NCBI GenBank assembly: GCA_029204225.1
Contig: CM055110.1
Location: 46,250,147-46,314,146, forward strand
DNA from: Diphasiastrum complanatum
Lineage: Eukaryota > Streptophyta > Lycopodiopsida > Lycopodiales > Lycopodiaceae
DNA length: 64,000 bases
Reading direction: 5' to 3'
Positions 23,301 through 34,517 of the stretch are shown here, piece by piece (the stretch's first letter is position 1; every line of letters begins with the position of its first letter). Position numbers and translations under genes: made by a program. Under the pieces are notes generated by a model. It was not told the origin of the DNA. It was given only the letters and a program-made list of their open reading frames with translations, and did not search any database.

Positions 23301-25546
23301 TTAAGTCTGCTTTGATTAAACGGTTAAGAGTGAGCACACAACCATCCCTGTATTAGTACATAGTCGAAATGGCTGATGGAACGGGTGCGAAGTCCGAGAA
23401 GAGGATGTGCATAAGACTGCCTTCCGGAGTCATTTTGGACATTATGCCCTTTGGATTGACTAATGCCCTTGCAACATTTATGATGTTGATGAATGATGTG
23501 CTTAGACCGTGGGCAAGTTTGTGGTTAATTTTGTTGATGACATACTTGTTTACGGTTGTGGTGCTCCTATGCATGTTAATCACCTTAGGACTATGTTATC
23601 AACTTTGAGGGAAAACACGTTATTTGCTAATGATAAAAAGAGCAAATAGTTTAAAAAAGAAATCACATATCTGGATTTTATGGTGTCAGCGGATGGAATA
23701 AAACCAAATCCTCAGAAAGTTGCTGTTCTTCTTGCCTGGCCTGTTCCTACATACTTGACGACACTAACAGGCTTTCTAGGGTTGGCTGTGTTTTATTGTA
23801 AAGGTGTGAAGAATTATTCACACGTAGCTGCACCATTGACCGATATGTTACAGAAAAAACAAATGGAAAGACTGGACGGAAGTTCAGCAGCGAAGTTTCG
23901 ATGCTTTGAAACAAGCTGTCGCTGACTTTGTCACTTTAAAAATTGTGGACCCTCAAAAACTATTTGTCGTAGAAACGACTGCAAGTGACATTGCCGTTGG
24001 GGCAGTTTTGATGCAAGAGGGTAGGCCTGTAGCCTTTGAGAGCAAGAAGCTCAACCTTGCACAGAATAATTATCCAACTCATGAGAAGGAGTTGTATGCC
24101 ATTATCCACGCTTTGAAGGCATGGAGGCATTATTTGTATGGTGCGGAATTCTGTGTACACTGACCATAACACTTTGAGATATTTCTGCAACCAGCCGGAC
24201 CTCAGAGGGCGGCAGGCCAGGTGGGTTGGGTTGATGCAGGAATTTCACATGGAAATTCAGTACAAGAAGGGTGCCAAAAATTGTGTGGCTGATGCATTAT
24301 CTCGTATATTGTATCAGATGTCTTTTGTGGTCATTGAAAATGACCTGATTGTTGAGATTAGACAGGCTCAACAAGAGGATCCTCATTGTCAAAGAATTGT
24401 GAGAGAGGCAAATCTTGTGCAAGTAGGAACTCAGGATGAGAGTTCTAGTCTCTTTGCTCACACTTACCTTAAATATACCATAGAAGATGGTATGATTAAG
24501 AGAAATGGCAAACTTCCCATTCCAGTTTGTGAGGAGCTGCGTAAGAAGATTGTCCATTTATGTCACGATAGCCCTAATGTAGGTCATCCTGGTGTGGATA
24601 GGACCTATGAGTTGATCCTATGTAACTTTTGGTGGCCTAAATTGAAAAAAGATGTTTATCATTATGTGACTCACTGTTTGAAAGTGCCAGGTCAATAAAG
24701 CAAAAAGGATTAAGACTATTGGAGGTTTACACCCACTACCTGTGCCAAGTGGAAGATGGGAGAGAATCTCCATGGATTTTATCACCAACTTGCCTCGTAC
24801 GCAGTCACAACATGATTCTATCTTGGTCATAGTTGACAGACTCACTAAGATGACTCATTTTATTCCAACACAACAAGATTGATGCGGTTGGAGTAGCTAG
24901 TTTGTTTATCGAGCATGTGTTCAGACTTCATGGATTACCGTCATCCATAGTGTCTGACAGAGATACTCGATTCACTGGAAGCTTTTGGATTGCAGTGTTG
25001 GCCATTCTTGAAGTCCAATTGAGAATGAGCAGTATGGAGCATCCCGAAACGGATGGCCAGACTGAGAGAGTCAACCAGACCTTGTGTTTTAACTGATAAG
25101 GGTGAAGAAGGGTGCGTTGGAGAGAAGGAGAAGATACACTCTGATCTTCTACGCTTGTAAATGTGGAGAACGTCCCATTTTTCTTGGCTTCTAGCTAGTA
25201 GCAAGGCTTGAGGATTAGCACACACTAATAAAAGAAATCATGTTGAAACCCTAATGAAAAAGTTGGGGAAATGTGTCTATGATTTCTAATTGCTTTCAAT
25301 ATTCAGTTGATACGAATACATGCTTGCTTAAATAACTAATTGCTAAGATATATGGTTTTTGAAAATATGCAAAGTTGTTATATGTAGGAAATTTTACAGA
25401 TAGCAAACACATTTTCTACTAGTAAAAGTTGCTTTCCACGTTACCTAAAATGGAAAGAAGTACTTGCTATCTAGGAGGAACCAAACACAGGCTCAATGAG
25501 TAATGTCTATATATGTGGTAGGGTGGAAGAGGAATCGGGAGTTTTC

Positions 25547-25580
<34 letters not shown>

Positions 25581-28500
25581 TACATTGTTAATTTATTTTT
25601 GATGAAGCTTCTTTTTTGTTTTCATGTAGTCATAATTGAGGAAATTTTTGACGAGGTGCCTGATGAGAAAGTTAAGAAACTACAGAACATTAGTGTGGAG
25701 CTGAAGCCATTGCACTTGGAACAAGAAAATGCTGTTGAAAAGCAAGTTCATAGAGATACTACTGAACCTGAAAGTGCAGACAACGAAAATGAGGAAAGCG
25801 AAGATGAAGATGGTTTCCCTTTACCTCGAAAGCGAAAGACATCTCCAGATGAATCAGAAAAACCAGTAAAGAAAACCAAATTTGCTGAAATGTAAGCTAA
25901 TTCAGTGATTGTAGCTACTGCAAATCCATTTTCTCTATCTTGTAAGCATTGTAATTGCCAATTGATTGAGACCCAAATATAAGCCAAAATATAAGCATTC
26001 TATTTTTCTTATTATGCCTCAATGGGTTATTTGCTATCATAGTACAGCATGTTATGTCTGAAGCAGGGATGAGGGTCCGGGCCGGAATGCCCGCGTCCAC
26101 TTCCGGCGTCCGGACCCGGACGTGTCCGACCCGGACGTGTCCGACCCGGACGCGTCCGACCCCCGGACGTGGGGTCGGACGCGTTCAATTTTTTTTTTTG
26201 ACTAAATTAAAAAAAAGAAAAACTGACGCGTCCGGGGGTCCGGACGCACACGTCTGGGGGTCCGGACGCCATATTTTTTTAATTTTTTTTTAAGTCTATT
26301 TTTTTTAAAAAAAATTAAAAAAAAAAAAGATCGGACGCGTCCAGTTGCAGACGCACCCCTGGCGCGTCCGCGTCCGGACGCGCGTTCGCGTCCGGGTCCC
26401 GTTTCCTTAGCGTCTGAAGTAAGGATTATTTGCTCCTGTCCAAAGCCTATATGATGTACATCTTGTCATATTGAGTCAGTACTATTAATCTGTCTTCTCT
26501 ATTTTGTATGCACTGTAAGCACTGATTGAGTGAGGCCAAAATACAAGGTGTCTATTATTAGACCAGGAGCCTATTTTTAATGTTTGGTCCAATTTTTCAA
26601 TTTTGGATGGGCCCAACTCGTTTGGGGGGTCCATGCTCCAGGTGATGATCTCTCCCAAATGGAAGTTGTGCGCCCTTCTCATTTGCTTTCAGGGCAATAC
26701 ACTTGGTCTTTCTATGCCATGGCTATTTTGTAACTCCCATGTAACATATGGCATTTGGCTTCTCCCACATTGGGGCTTATGGCCTGTGCTTCTCTCATTA
26801 TTCATTGTATAAATATCATCTCTCCTAGAGGCTCAGAGCCAACTCTCTAGGAGAGAGATTGTCTCTATTGCTATCCGATCTTCTTCCACTCTTGAGGAAC
26901 AACTGTAGGCAAACCCTCTGACTCCAGTAGTTGCTTCTTAATCAAGATACCCTTTTATTTGAGTTGTTCCTTCAAATGATGCATTGGGAAAATTTGATAC
27001 ACTTTGATCTTTGACAGAAGATCTCGTTGATCAGCAGCATCACTACATACTACGGCATCAAAGCAGAAAACTTGTGGTCAAATAACCAGGATTGAAATTT
27101 GACAAAAATCTGTATAAGGAGTATTTGTGCTTCGTACCCGACCCTTCAGGAAACAGGAAAACAGAATTGAGAAACGGGATACTGGAAACGGGGAAATTCC
27201 ACTTCATTTTAAAAGCAAACTAGTGCGAGGTAAGTGCAATAGTGCATGTGGAAGAGATGGAGATATTGAGGGAGAAAGTAATTAATACTGCAAGGGAGAG
27301 AAATTGCATTGAAATAAAGTCAACAAGACTCCTTGAAATTGCTAAAACAAGTCAAATTTGGCTTTGGCAAAGATGATATGCCTTCCCCAATTGGGGAAAA
27401 TAGAGTGGGGGAAAGGTTATTCCTCATGAAAAAGCTGGGAAAACGTGTTTCTTTTTAACTATGTTACATGAACTGCACTAATGCACACCATCTAGCAGGA
27501 TGTGCCCGTCTACTCTCTGGTACAACCTTAGTAGAGCCACTTTCGTATATATGCATATCCCTTGGTACATGCAACCACACACTCAATGCAGAAGCCATAG
27601 GGTAATCATGGTCTTTAGCTCCATACAACAGTTCAATTTCCAGTCTCAGGTTGCAACCCTGAGTGAACCATTATGTACATTAGGTACATAACAAGAGGCT
27701 TTTCACCCTAAATGTCAATGGGACTGCTTTAGGTGGATCCTCATGACAAAATGGATTTATTGCACCGCAAAGCTGTAGCATATTCATTAGTCTTTGATCT
27801 ATTTAACACATCAAATGTAGATGAAGTTTTAAGTTCACTGTTTTAGGTCAGTCAGAGTGGGCCAAGTGAAGTTTTGTGGTTTGAAACTTCCACCTCAAGG
27901 AGGTCGATTATGTAATTTACAGTCAATTTTTAAATTATTTGTTTGTCTTCAATTTGGTTTTTTGGGAAATGCAAAATAAAGCTCTGTCTTAGTCTGTGTC
28001 TCTGTCTGTGTGTCTCTCTCTCTCTCTCCAAAATACAAAGCTTTGAGTACTGAGGGAAAAGCTTGGATGCCCTATTATGACATATGGTCTTGGAGTGGGA
28101 GTCCTTTGGTGTGGACTCACTTGGAGGGCACACTATTTTCCTTCCGTATACCCTAATTTAGGGCTACTATTCTAAAAAGTTCCATTTTAGGGTTTCCAAT
28201 GGGTATAAGTATACCCTATGTACATTCATTATCCAGCTTATTAATCTGTTATTGCTTGGGCTCTTCGATTATGTTCACTATTACTTGTAGGGCTCTAGCT
28301 AATGATGCTTTCAAGAAAAATTTGACAACATTTTCTTTTGCCTATTGCTTGCTAGTATACGAAATGTAAATATCGGATTTGAGTGTCCTAGCCTATTTGC
28401 AACCAGCTAATCTAGCTTGACGCTCACCAAAGTGATATTGCATGGAATTTTTTTTTGGGTATCGTATTCGTGTGTGATAGCCCATTTGAAAACAAATAGA

Positions 28501-31500
28501 TTCAATTGCTGTGCATTAAAGTGATATTGTACGGATTCATTCTACCTCTATTGTGATTTAGCTCATTTCCAACTTACGACTAGTGTGCTGTGTGTTCCTC
28601 GAGTGTCGTTGGGATGACAACATTTTACTCTCCCAATCATCAAGCGCTTTGAACATCTATCTCATTCTTAGTAACTCCACAGTGCTCGGGGAAACTGACA
28701 AACTATAGGAATGGAACCCAAATTTTTTTTCAAAAACCAACATCATGTCTGATGGCTCTTTGTACAAGCATATATACCTTTTTATAATGAAAAGTCTTCA
28801 ACAAATCGAGAAGTTCTGTAAAATGCAGGTTTTTTGAGGATAACTCAAAAGAGGTTTCCTGAGCACTGACTTCACACATGGCTCATATTTCGAATGACAA
28901 CCCTCCTTACAAGAATAGCTTGAACGATTTTGTACAGTCTCATATGGTAGCCCCACTTTCGGAGTTTCATTTGCGCTTAGATGGCATCATTACTTGCACA
29001 AGTTGCATCTCTTGTGTCTTCTAGCTCTACTTCAAGTATCAAGCCTTAACATAAGTCCAATGATTAGCAAATATAAAACAATCGGTAAATCAAATAAGTA
29101 GTTTTACATAACAAATAAATTCAACTTAAAAAGAGGAACTTGCAAAAGTGGCGTTCCCTCTCAATCCAACGTGGGATTGTCCTAATAGATTAATCCTTGA
29201 TCTTGTGGTATCCTGGTATTGTCTAAAATGCTCAAGATTTGGATTTTTGACTCATGCAACACCTTTTGTCAATACTTTCTTGGGGCCAATCTTGACCTAC
29301 ATTTGTTGTTTGCACATGTCTTCTTACAAATTGGTGTTTATGACAAATATGTGTGCACATACTCATCAATGCCCGTTCGCATTGCCACTAGTTCTTTTTC
29401 TTCACCATGGGTGGCTCAAGTATATAAGGATGCGGTACAAATTTTCCATTTACTCTAGTTCTCTCGATGGGAATGAACTCGAAAATTGGATGGAGACCTA
29501 CTTCGTTATGTTTCCCAAGACAAGCATACAATGCATCCATCTAAGCGTTACATTTGGACGGCCTTGTTGCTGTGATATTTGTTAGCATGATGCTTTTTGC
29601 AATCTCTCCCACACTGGTGACTTGGCTATCTGTCATCACATTTTACAGAGCTCTCCTACTTATTTCCAGTTCTTCAACTGGCTTTTTTCATGCTATTGTT
29701 GGTGTACAAGGTGCTCTCAGGTACGATGTTTCTTCTTTTTCACCCACCTCTCTTTTTCCATGCCATGTCTTTTGTCAATACTTTGCAGCACAACTATCCC
29801 AATCTCTTGTCATCTACCTCTACGCCTCACACTCCCCACCCTTTTTGACAACCTGTCATTACCTCTTTCTCCACTCCTAGTCCCTCTCCACCTTTTGGTC
29901 CATGACCTCTTCCGTCTCCACGCCTTGTGTCTATCTGTCACTATTCACTTATCGAGATGTCTGAGATCAATGAGAAGCGATTATGTTTCAATTACAAGAG
30001 CCTTGATCAAATTGGTTGCAATTGCTGTTAGAGCCCTACTGCTACCACTGTTGTTTATTTCCACAAGGTGGATACGATTGATGACTTCCTCGATTCTATA
30101 ATATACCTCCAGATCTTTGATGATGACCCTCCATCTCCTTTTATACTTGACTCCTCTGAGCCCGTCAAGTGCCATGTTCAGCTTGCTCAAGCTACTTGGG
30201 CTAATAGGCCGGGTCCATGACATATCCTCTTTCATGTGCGTCATTGGTTGCGAGTTTACTTGTTCGGGATCCAAACCCCTTGGGTCCCACACCTAACTTG
30301 AAACCAGACATTGGATTGGGCCTATTGACTTGAGCAGTTGACTTGGGGACTGCATGAATGCTATTTGTCATAATTAGGGATATGTGCTTGGCATGGAGAC
30401 TCCTACCTTGCACGTATACAAAGGGAGGAGATCTCAGTTACCATTCATTCTATCTACCTAGGAGAAAATAGTGTGGATGTGCATAGCCAGGATGGGCTAG
30501 CTAGGGACAGGAGAGGGCCGAAGGTGCTGACGGCCGCATGGGACGTCATTAGGGCTGGAAGCTGGATCCTGCTTCTTGTCTAGTTACAGGCTTAGGGCAT
30601 GGAGGGTGGATCTAGATTGGACCCTACGGTGGGGTGGATCATGAGTGTTTGGTTTCTTGTGTTGACCGGCACCTGGCGGTTTCCAGTTAGTGTGAACATA
30701 GTAGTTGGTATCAGAGCCACTGAAAACCGTGTATAGGTCTGATCGATCCATCCCTACAAACTATTACGGTTTGCTAGACATTGCTTTGTGCAAGGCGAGG
30801 CTTCCACTGAGAAGCTTGCACCACGTTATTATGGACCTTTCTTGATTCTAGAGTGGCTCAAGTTTGTTATGGATTGCCTTGAGTTACCTCCTACCACTTA
30901 GGCATGCGATATTTTTCATGTTAGTTTAGTACATGCTATTAAGAATTGCTCATCGAGATTTTTGTTTTTCTGATGATCTAGAGTTTTTTTCATCCTTGAT
31001 GCTGTTTTTTTGCTGGTACTAGTTCCATTTCTACTTTGCCTAAGCAATGTCTTCAAGGGGGGGAGAGTTAATGGACTACTGGTCTACTGGGCCTAAATTT
31101 GGCATATATATGACATGGACTACGGGTCTATATTCATGTTTTTAACGACGTAGTTATTTTATTTTTGTGTAGGCCTAAAGGGTCTAAGTTGCTTATATTA
31201 TGTGGACTCAGGTAAATTCTGTATTATTGACATATGATCTTGGAGTGGAGGTCCTTCATGTTGGACCCACTTGGAGGGCGCACTATTTTCCCGTCTTAGA
31301 CCCTTATTTAGCACGGGCCAGAAAGACCAGCATTCCCCCTTTATAGGGAGAATAAGCACTGATACCATGTAAAAAACTGGAAGTTCATGCAGCAGATAAG
31401 GAACACATAAGTGTGAGAAAGGCATTTCATTGAGAGTATTTGACTAACGAACAGTTGAATGAGTAACTAAAATATGTGCGTAAACTCCCTTTCATAGTTG

Positions 31501-34262
31501 CACGGCATTTCTGATTTGGAGGAGCGTTTCTCAGAAACGTTTTTTTTTGTGTGCTACATGGGTATCAAATTAAAGCATTAATTAAGGGCAGTATATTTAT
31601 GTAGGTTGCTGATTATTTTGGGTACAATGTGGTCCAGTTTAGGTGCATCAATCCCTGTTGGATTCTGTCAATCCCTATGAATTGTTTTTATCTGTTTTTG
31701 TTTTTTTCCTTACGCTGGAGTACGATCAGTCAAGATCTTAAATATCACACACTTAAAGAGACGTCTGTTCATCTATATGCTGGTTGTGCAGGTTATTTCT
31801 TATTGTTAACGACAGTTGTGGGTTTATTTCTAACGCTGCCAGCCTCTATTCTTTCACTAACTTCTTAATTTTGCTTTTTATCAGGCTTTTAAGACTTATT
31901 TTTTTATGGCAGGCCTTCTGTAGTTCCAGATAATGCTGAGAAAAAGAAAAAGAAAAAGAAAAAGAAAGCAGAGGGAAAGGAGGCACAGAAATTAAACAAG
32001 AAAGAGGTTACAAAAGGTTCTACTCAGTCGGATACTGTGGGCAGTGGAGAAAATGCCAACACTCAAAAGTTGGTGGAAGGGCTTGCAAAAGAAAAGAGGA
32101 ATGTAAGTTCGACTGTGAATGATGTTTCAGCGGCAACAAAAACTCCTGATAAGCCACAATCTCTCAAGACTGATGACCAAACACCAATCTTATTGAATCC
32201 TAAGAGTGCTAGCAAAAAAGGGACCCCGGTGGTAAGAAGGTACCCTAATGGGTTTGAGGTTGAGGAAATCTCCATGGGAAAACCAGATGGAAAACAGGCA
32301 AAGCCTGGAAAGAGGGTACGTCCAGATTGTTGATGTGGGTGTTACAGATTATGTATTTCCTTGTAAACCTCCAAATGTTAAGACTTTTGAGAAAGGATTT
32401 TCTTACCTGTTTAATGCTGTGATGCAGGTGTCGATGCATTACACTGGGAAGCTGAAATCAAATGGAAAGATTTTTGATTCCAATATAGGAAAGAAGGCCT
32501 TCGAGTTTAGACTAGGTACATTCATGTTTTACGTAGTGGTTAAGCACAAATCTTTGTACCTTTTGGGTTACAAGGTGTTTAAAAAGCATACGATTAACAT
32601 GCCATCAGTCGTTGCTATTCTTAGGAATGCAAGAAATGTGTCTTCACAAATAACCTCTTACCCTTTGTGCTTTTTCTGAAGAACTACCTTATTTAGAGTT
32701 CTTATTCTCTTGTTTTGTATTGTAAATTTGTAAACCTATAAGAATAGTTACGATATTAACACGAGACAAGATGTTACAAGTTAATCCTTAAATGCAGTAC
32801 AGATATGGGGCTTATCTACATGGCTATATAAGCATTTATACTTCCGCAGGTACAAGGCATTGCCTGTTTTGATGTGGATTTTTTGTTTTTCAGGAGTTGG
32901 CGAAGTGATCAAGGGATGGGATATTGGAGTGAATGGTACAACTTTTCTCATGCCAATTTTTGTGTCTAATTTTATTCAACAGTTGTTTTCATGATGAAAA
33001 TCAGAAATCAGGAGACTAGTGTTAGGAATTAATGTTTATTTGATACTCCTTAATGATAAGTTTGGCCATGCCTGCGTGCTATTTTTAGGGGCCATTTTAA
33101 TTATAGTAATCCACCTGATACATGGTTCAGTCTCACGTTGCTAACAACTTGGAACAACTTGCATATCAACTTTCAAGTGCCTTAATTACGTTTTGGGGAA
33201 TGTCAAGTTAAGCCTATAGCTGGGAAAGTTTAGATCAAGCTAAAAGAGAATCAGGTCAAGGATTTTGAACAGAAGTTGAAAATGCATCATGTGACAAGAC
33301 CATGATGTAATGGCCGCATTGTTTATGTAGCCATTTGCTTTCACGACAGAGTTTTGATAAAGATCCTTGCATGAGGCTTGGTGCTCCAGCATCATTTTGG
33401 TTGAGCTCTTACTTTACTGTGAAGTCAAGTAGACTGTCCAAGGTCCAGGTCTGGGAGGTTTATGCATTATAAGGCACCAGGGCTTGTGTGCTTTGCTTTT
33501 ATGGCAGGTGATTTCTATTTAATGTCCTTGAGGTTTCTGTAAGTCGCGATTAGAAAATCAATTGGTATCAACATTCTAAAGCCGAAACAGACGAGCTTTT
33601 CATGCAGTGTTTTGATGATTAATAGTGATCTGATGTAGATGCTTATGAGAAAGTTTTGAGTTACAGAAACGTATACACTAGAAATTCCAGAATATGTGCT
33701 AGAATTCAAAATCTGATCTGCAGAACGTTCTCTTGCTTATTTTTTCACAGCCTGCTAATTGTCTTATTGTTTTTTTTAAATACTGGGTTAGGCATGAGAA
33801 TTGGAGACAGAAGAAGGATGACTATTCCTCCTCAAATGGCGTAAGTCATTTTTCCTATTTGAAATCCTGCTTTGTGAATGGTTTTATGTGTCAAGCCCTC
33901 TTTTGTTCCTTAAGCTTAATGAGTTATTTATTCTGAGGTCAAAGCTATCTTACTTAGCATCGTTCATCATCGATGCTTTTATTCACAGCTTCCTTGCATG
34001 CTTGACTGATTCAAACAGGTTATGTTTGCTCAATTGTATTGTATCATTTCTACCTAAAGCATATATAATTTGCTGCTTAACTTATGCTCTCTCTGATTCT
34101 TTTAGGCTGGGCCCTTTATTCTATGTCCAGTTATTGGTATTTCATTTTGTGCACATGTTTCACTTTTGCCCAATATGCAGGTATGGAGCATCTGGTGTTC
34201 CTGGAACCATTCCACAAAATGCCTGGCTCATTTTTGATGTGGAACTTGTCAATGTAAAGTAA
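18555..34262 (+). CDS. FKBP53: FKBP53-like nucleoplasmin-type FKBP peptidyl-prolyl isomerase, 10 exons
   Basis: Exons I assign from GT-AG sites: 18555-18567, 18811-18887, 19224-19477, 20394-20491, 25630-25891, 31913-32315, 32428-32515, 32894-32935, 33792-33840, 34181-34262. They join in frame to 455 codons (Arabidopsis FKBP53 is about 477). Residues 1-100 form the nucleoplasmin-like N domain ([12 protein letters not shown]). Acidic tracts follow at about 115-145 and 195-215, and nine lysines at 245-253. The FKBP domain starts near 340. Residues matching the FKBP12 pocket are all present: Y374, F385, D386, F396, V403, I404, W407, Y430, I439, F447. It should therefore be able to catalyse prolyl isomerisation. 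Family members act in the nucleus as histone chaperones. The tiny first exon encodes MVFW plus one base. Introns 4 and 5 exceed 5 kb and hold transposon debris; junctions look intact, so the gene is probably functional. Confidence 0.93.
20338..20371 (+). repeat. (GA)n microsatellite upstream of FKBP exon 4
   Basis: A short GA run ends about 20 bp before the exon 4 acceptor (CAG at 20,391-20,393), where a polypyrimidine tract would be expected. The purine run sits in an unusual place for a plant acceptor. Confidence 0.9.
20492..22825. other. FKBP intron 4, left part, no recognised element
   Basis: AT-rich intronic sequence from the donor GTATGTG. I see no coding similarity, LTR edge or RNA gene. 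The last ~450 bp before the gypsy fragment may be its unrecognised LTR or leader. Confidence 0.4.
22826..25096 (+). pseudogene. Ty3/gypsy gag-pol remnant inside FKBP intron 4
   Basis: In forward order: end of gag with a zinc knuckle ([13 protein letters not shown], about 23,073-23,112), protease with a damaged site (FDTRSSH for DTGSSH, about 23,275), and RT palm with LTNALATF and FVDDILVYG (about 23,450-23,560). RNase H follows ([25 protein letters not shown] at 23,960-24,130, then TDHNTLRYF). Next come the integrase HHCC region ([24 protein letters not shown]) and part of the integrase core ([22 protein letters not shown]). At least four frame breaks occur and the N-terminal RT is missing. 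Similarity ends near 25,096. No flanking LTRs are visible. It lies in the same orientation as the host gene. Confidence 0.88.
25548..25577 (+). repeat. (GA)n microsatellite before FKBP exon 5
   Basis: A short uninterrupted GA run about 50 bp upstream of the exon 5 acceptor (TAG at 25,627-25,629). Confidence 0.9.
26062..26412. repeat. CpG-dense inverted-repeat element in FKBP intron 5
   Basis: A block packed with CGGACGCGTCCG-type palindromes and CCGGACGTGTCCG-type repeats, broken by long A/T homopolymers, inside otherwise AT-rich intron. An imperfect direct repeat of about 14 bp (GTCTGAAGCAGGGA / GTCTGAAGTAAGGA) flanks it and may be a target duplication. The sequence on either side is also partly duplicated (about 25,925-25,990 and 26,490-26,550). 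I know of no such family. Confidence 0.6.
26549..27045 (+). repeat. Possible solo LTR in intron 5
   Basis: The block starts TGTCTATTATTAG and has a TATA-like box (TATAAATATC near 26,809). It ends near a primer-site-like GGCATCAAAGCAG (about 27,050). Layout resembles a copia LTR but no second copy is present to confirm the edges. Confidence 0.35.
27046..30690. other. FKBP intron 5, middle part without a recognised gene
   Basis: Long intronic stretch. A segment of about 75 bp at 28,072-28,146 (ACATATGGTCTTGGAGTGG through GAGGGCACACTATTTTCC) recurs at 31,226-31,300, so the two are copies of one repeat, perhaps LTR pieces. Frames of 100-160 codons at 29,148-30,101 have no recognisable domain. 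Confidence 0.4.
30705..31330 (+). pseudogene. Internally deleted Ty3/gypsy in intron 5
   Basis: A primer site (TTGGTATCAGAGCCA, 30,705-30,719) is followed after only about 70 bp by the end of gypsy pol ([35 protein letters not shown], about 30,805-30,950). A polypurine tract (CAAGGGGGGGAGAGTT, 31,054-31,069) and an LTR start (TGGACTACTGG, 31,072) follow. Almost all of gag-pol is deleted. The right LTR seems to fade near 31,330 and the left LTR edge is unknown. Confidence 0.65.
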
Positions 34263-34372
34263 ACCACCATCAGCAAAGTTTGTAGTTGGGTGCAAGTTCA
34301 TTTTGAAAGTTTGCGGCTTTAATTTCCTAGCGCACAGAGGAGTTGGGTGTTATTGATTTTTCTATGCATAAG

Positions 34373-34517
34373 AACAATTCCACAAACTGCTGGTTCATTT
34401 TTGTCGTGGAATTTGTCAATGTAAAGTAAACCACCCTCAGCAAAGTTCGTACTTGGGTGCAAGTTCATTCTGAATATTTTGCGGCTTTAGTTTCCTAGTG
34501 TGCAGAGGAGTTTGGCA
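34373..34517 (+). pseudogene. Decayed duplicate of the last FKBP exon and 3' flank
   Basis: This segment repeats 34,205-34,349 at an offset of about 168 bp. It holds the coding end (CATTTTTGTCGTGGAA for CATTTTTGATGTGGAA), the terminal GTAAAGTAA and the following GCAAAGTT, TTGGGTGCAAGTTCATT and GCGGCTTTA stretches. It lies downstream of the stop, so it does not change the protein. It could supply an alternative terminal exon only with an acceptor, which I do not see. Confidence 0.85.

Noticed and set aside
22826-25096. Gypsy sequence as part of the FKBP protein
   Set aside because: The FKBP exons on either side join in frame without it, and the gypsy carries many stops.
29148-30101. Overlapping forward frames of 79-159 codons in FKBP intron 5
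   Set aside because: No domain, no homology I recognise, low-complexity Leu/Ser/Cys-rich translation, and they lie inside an intron of a well-supported gene.
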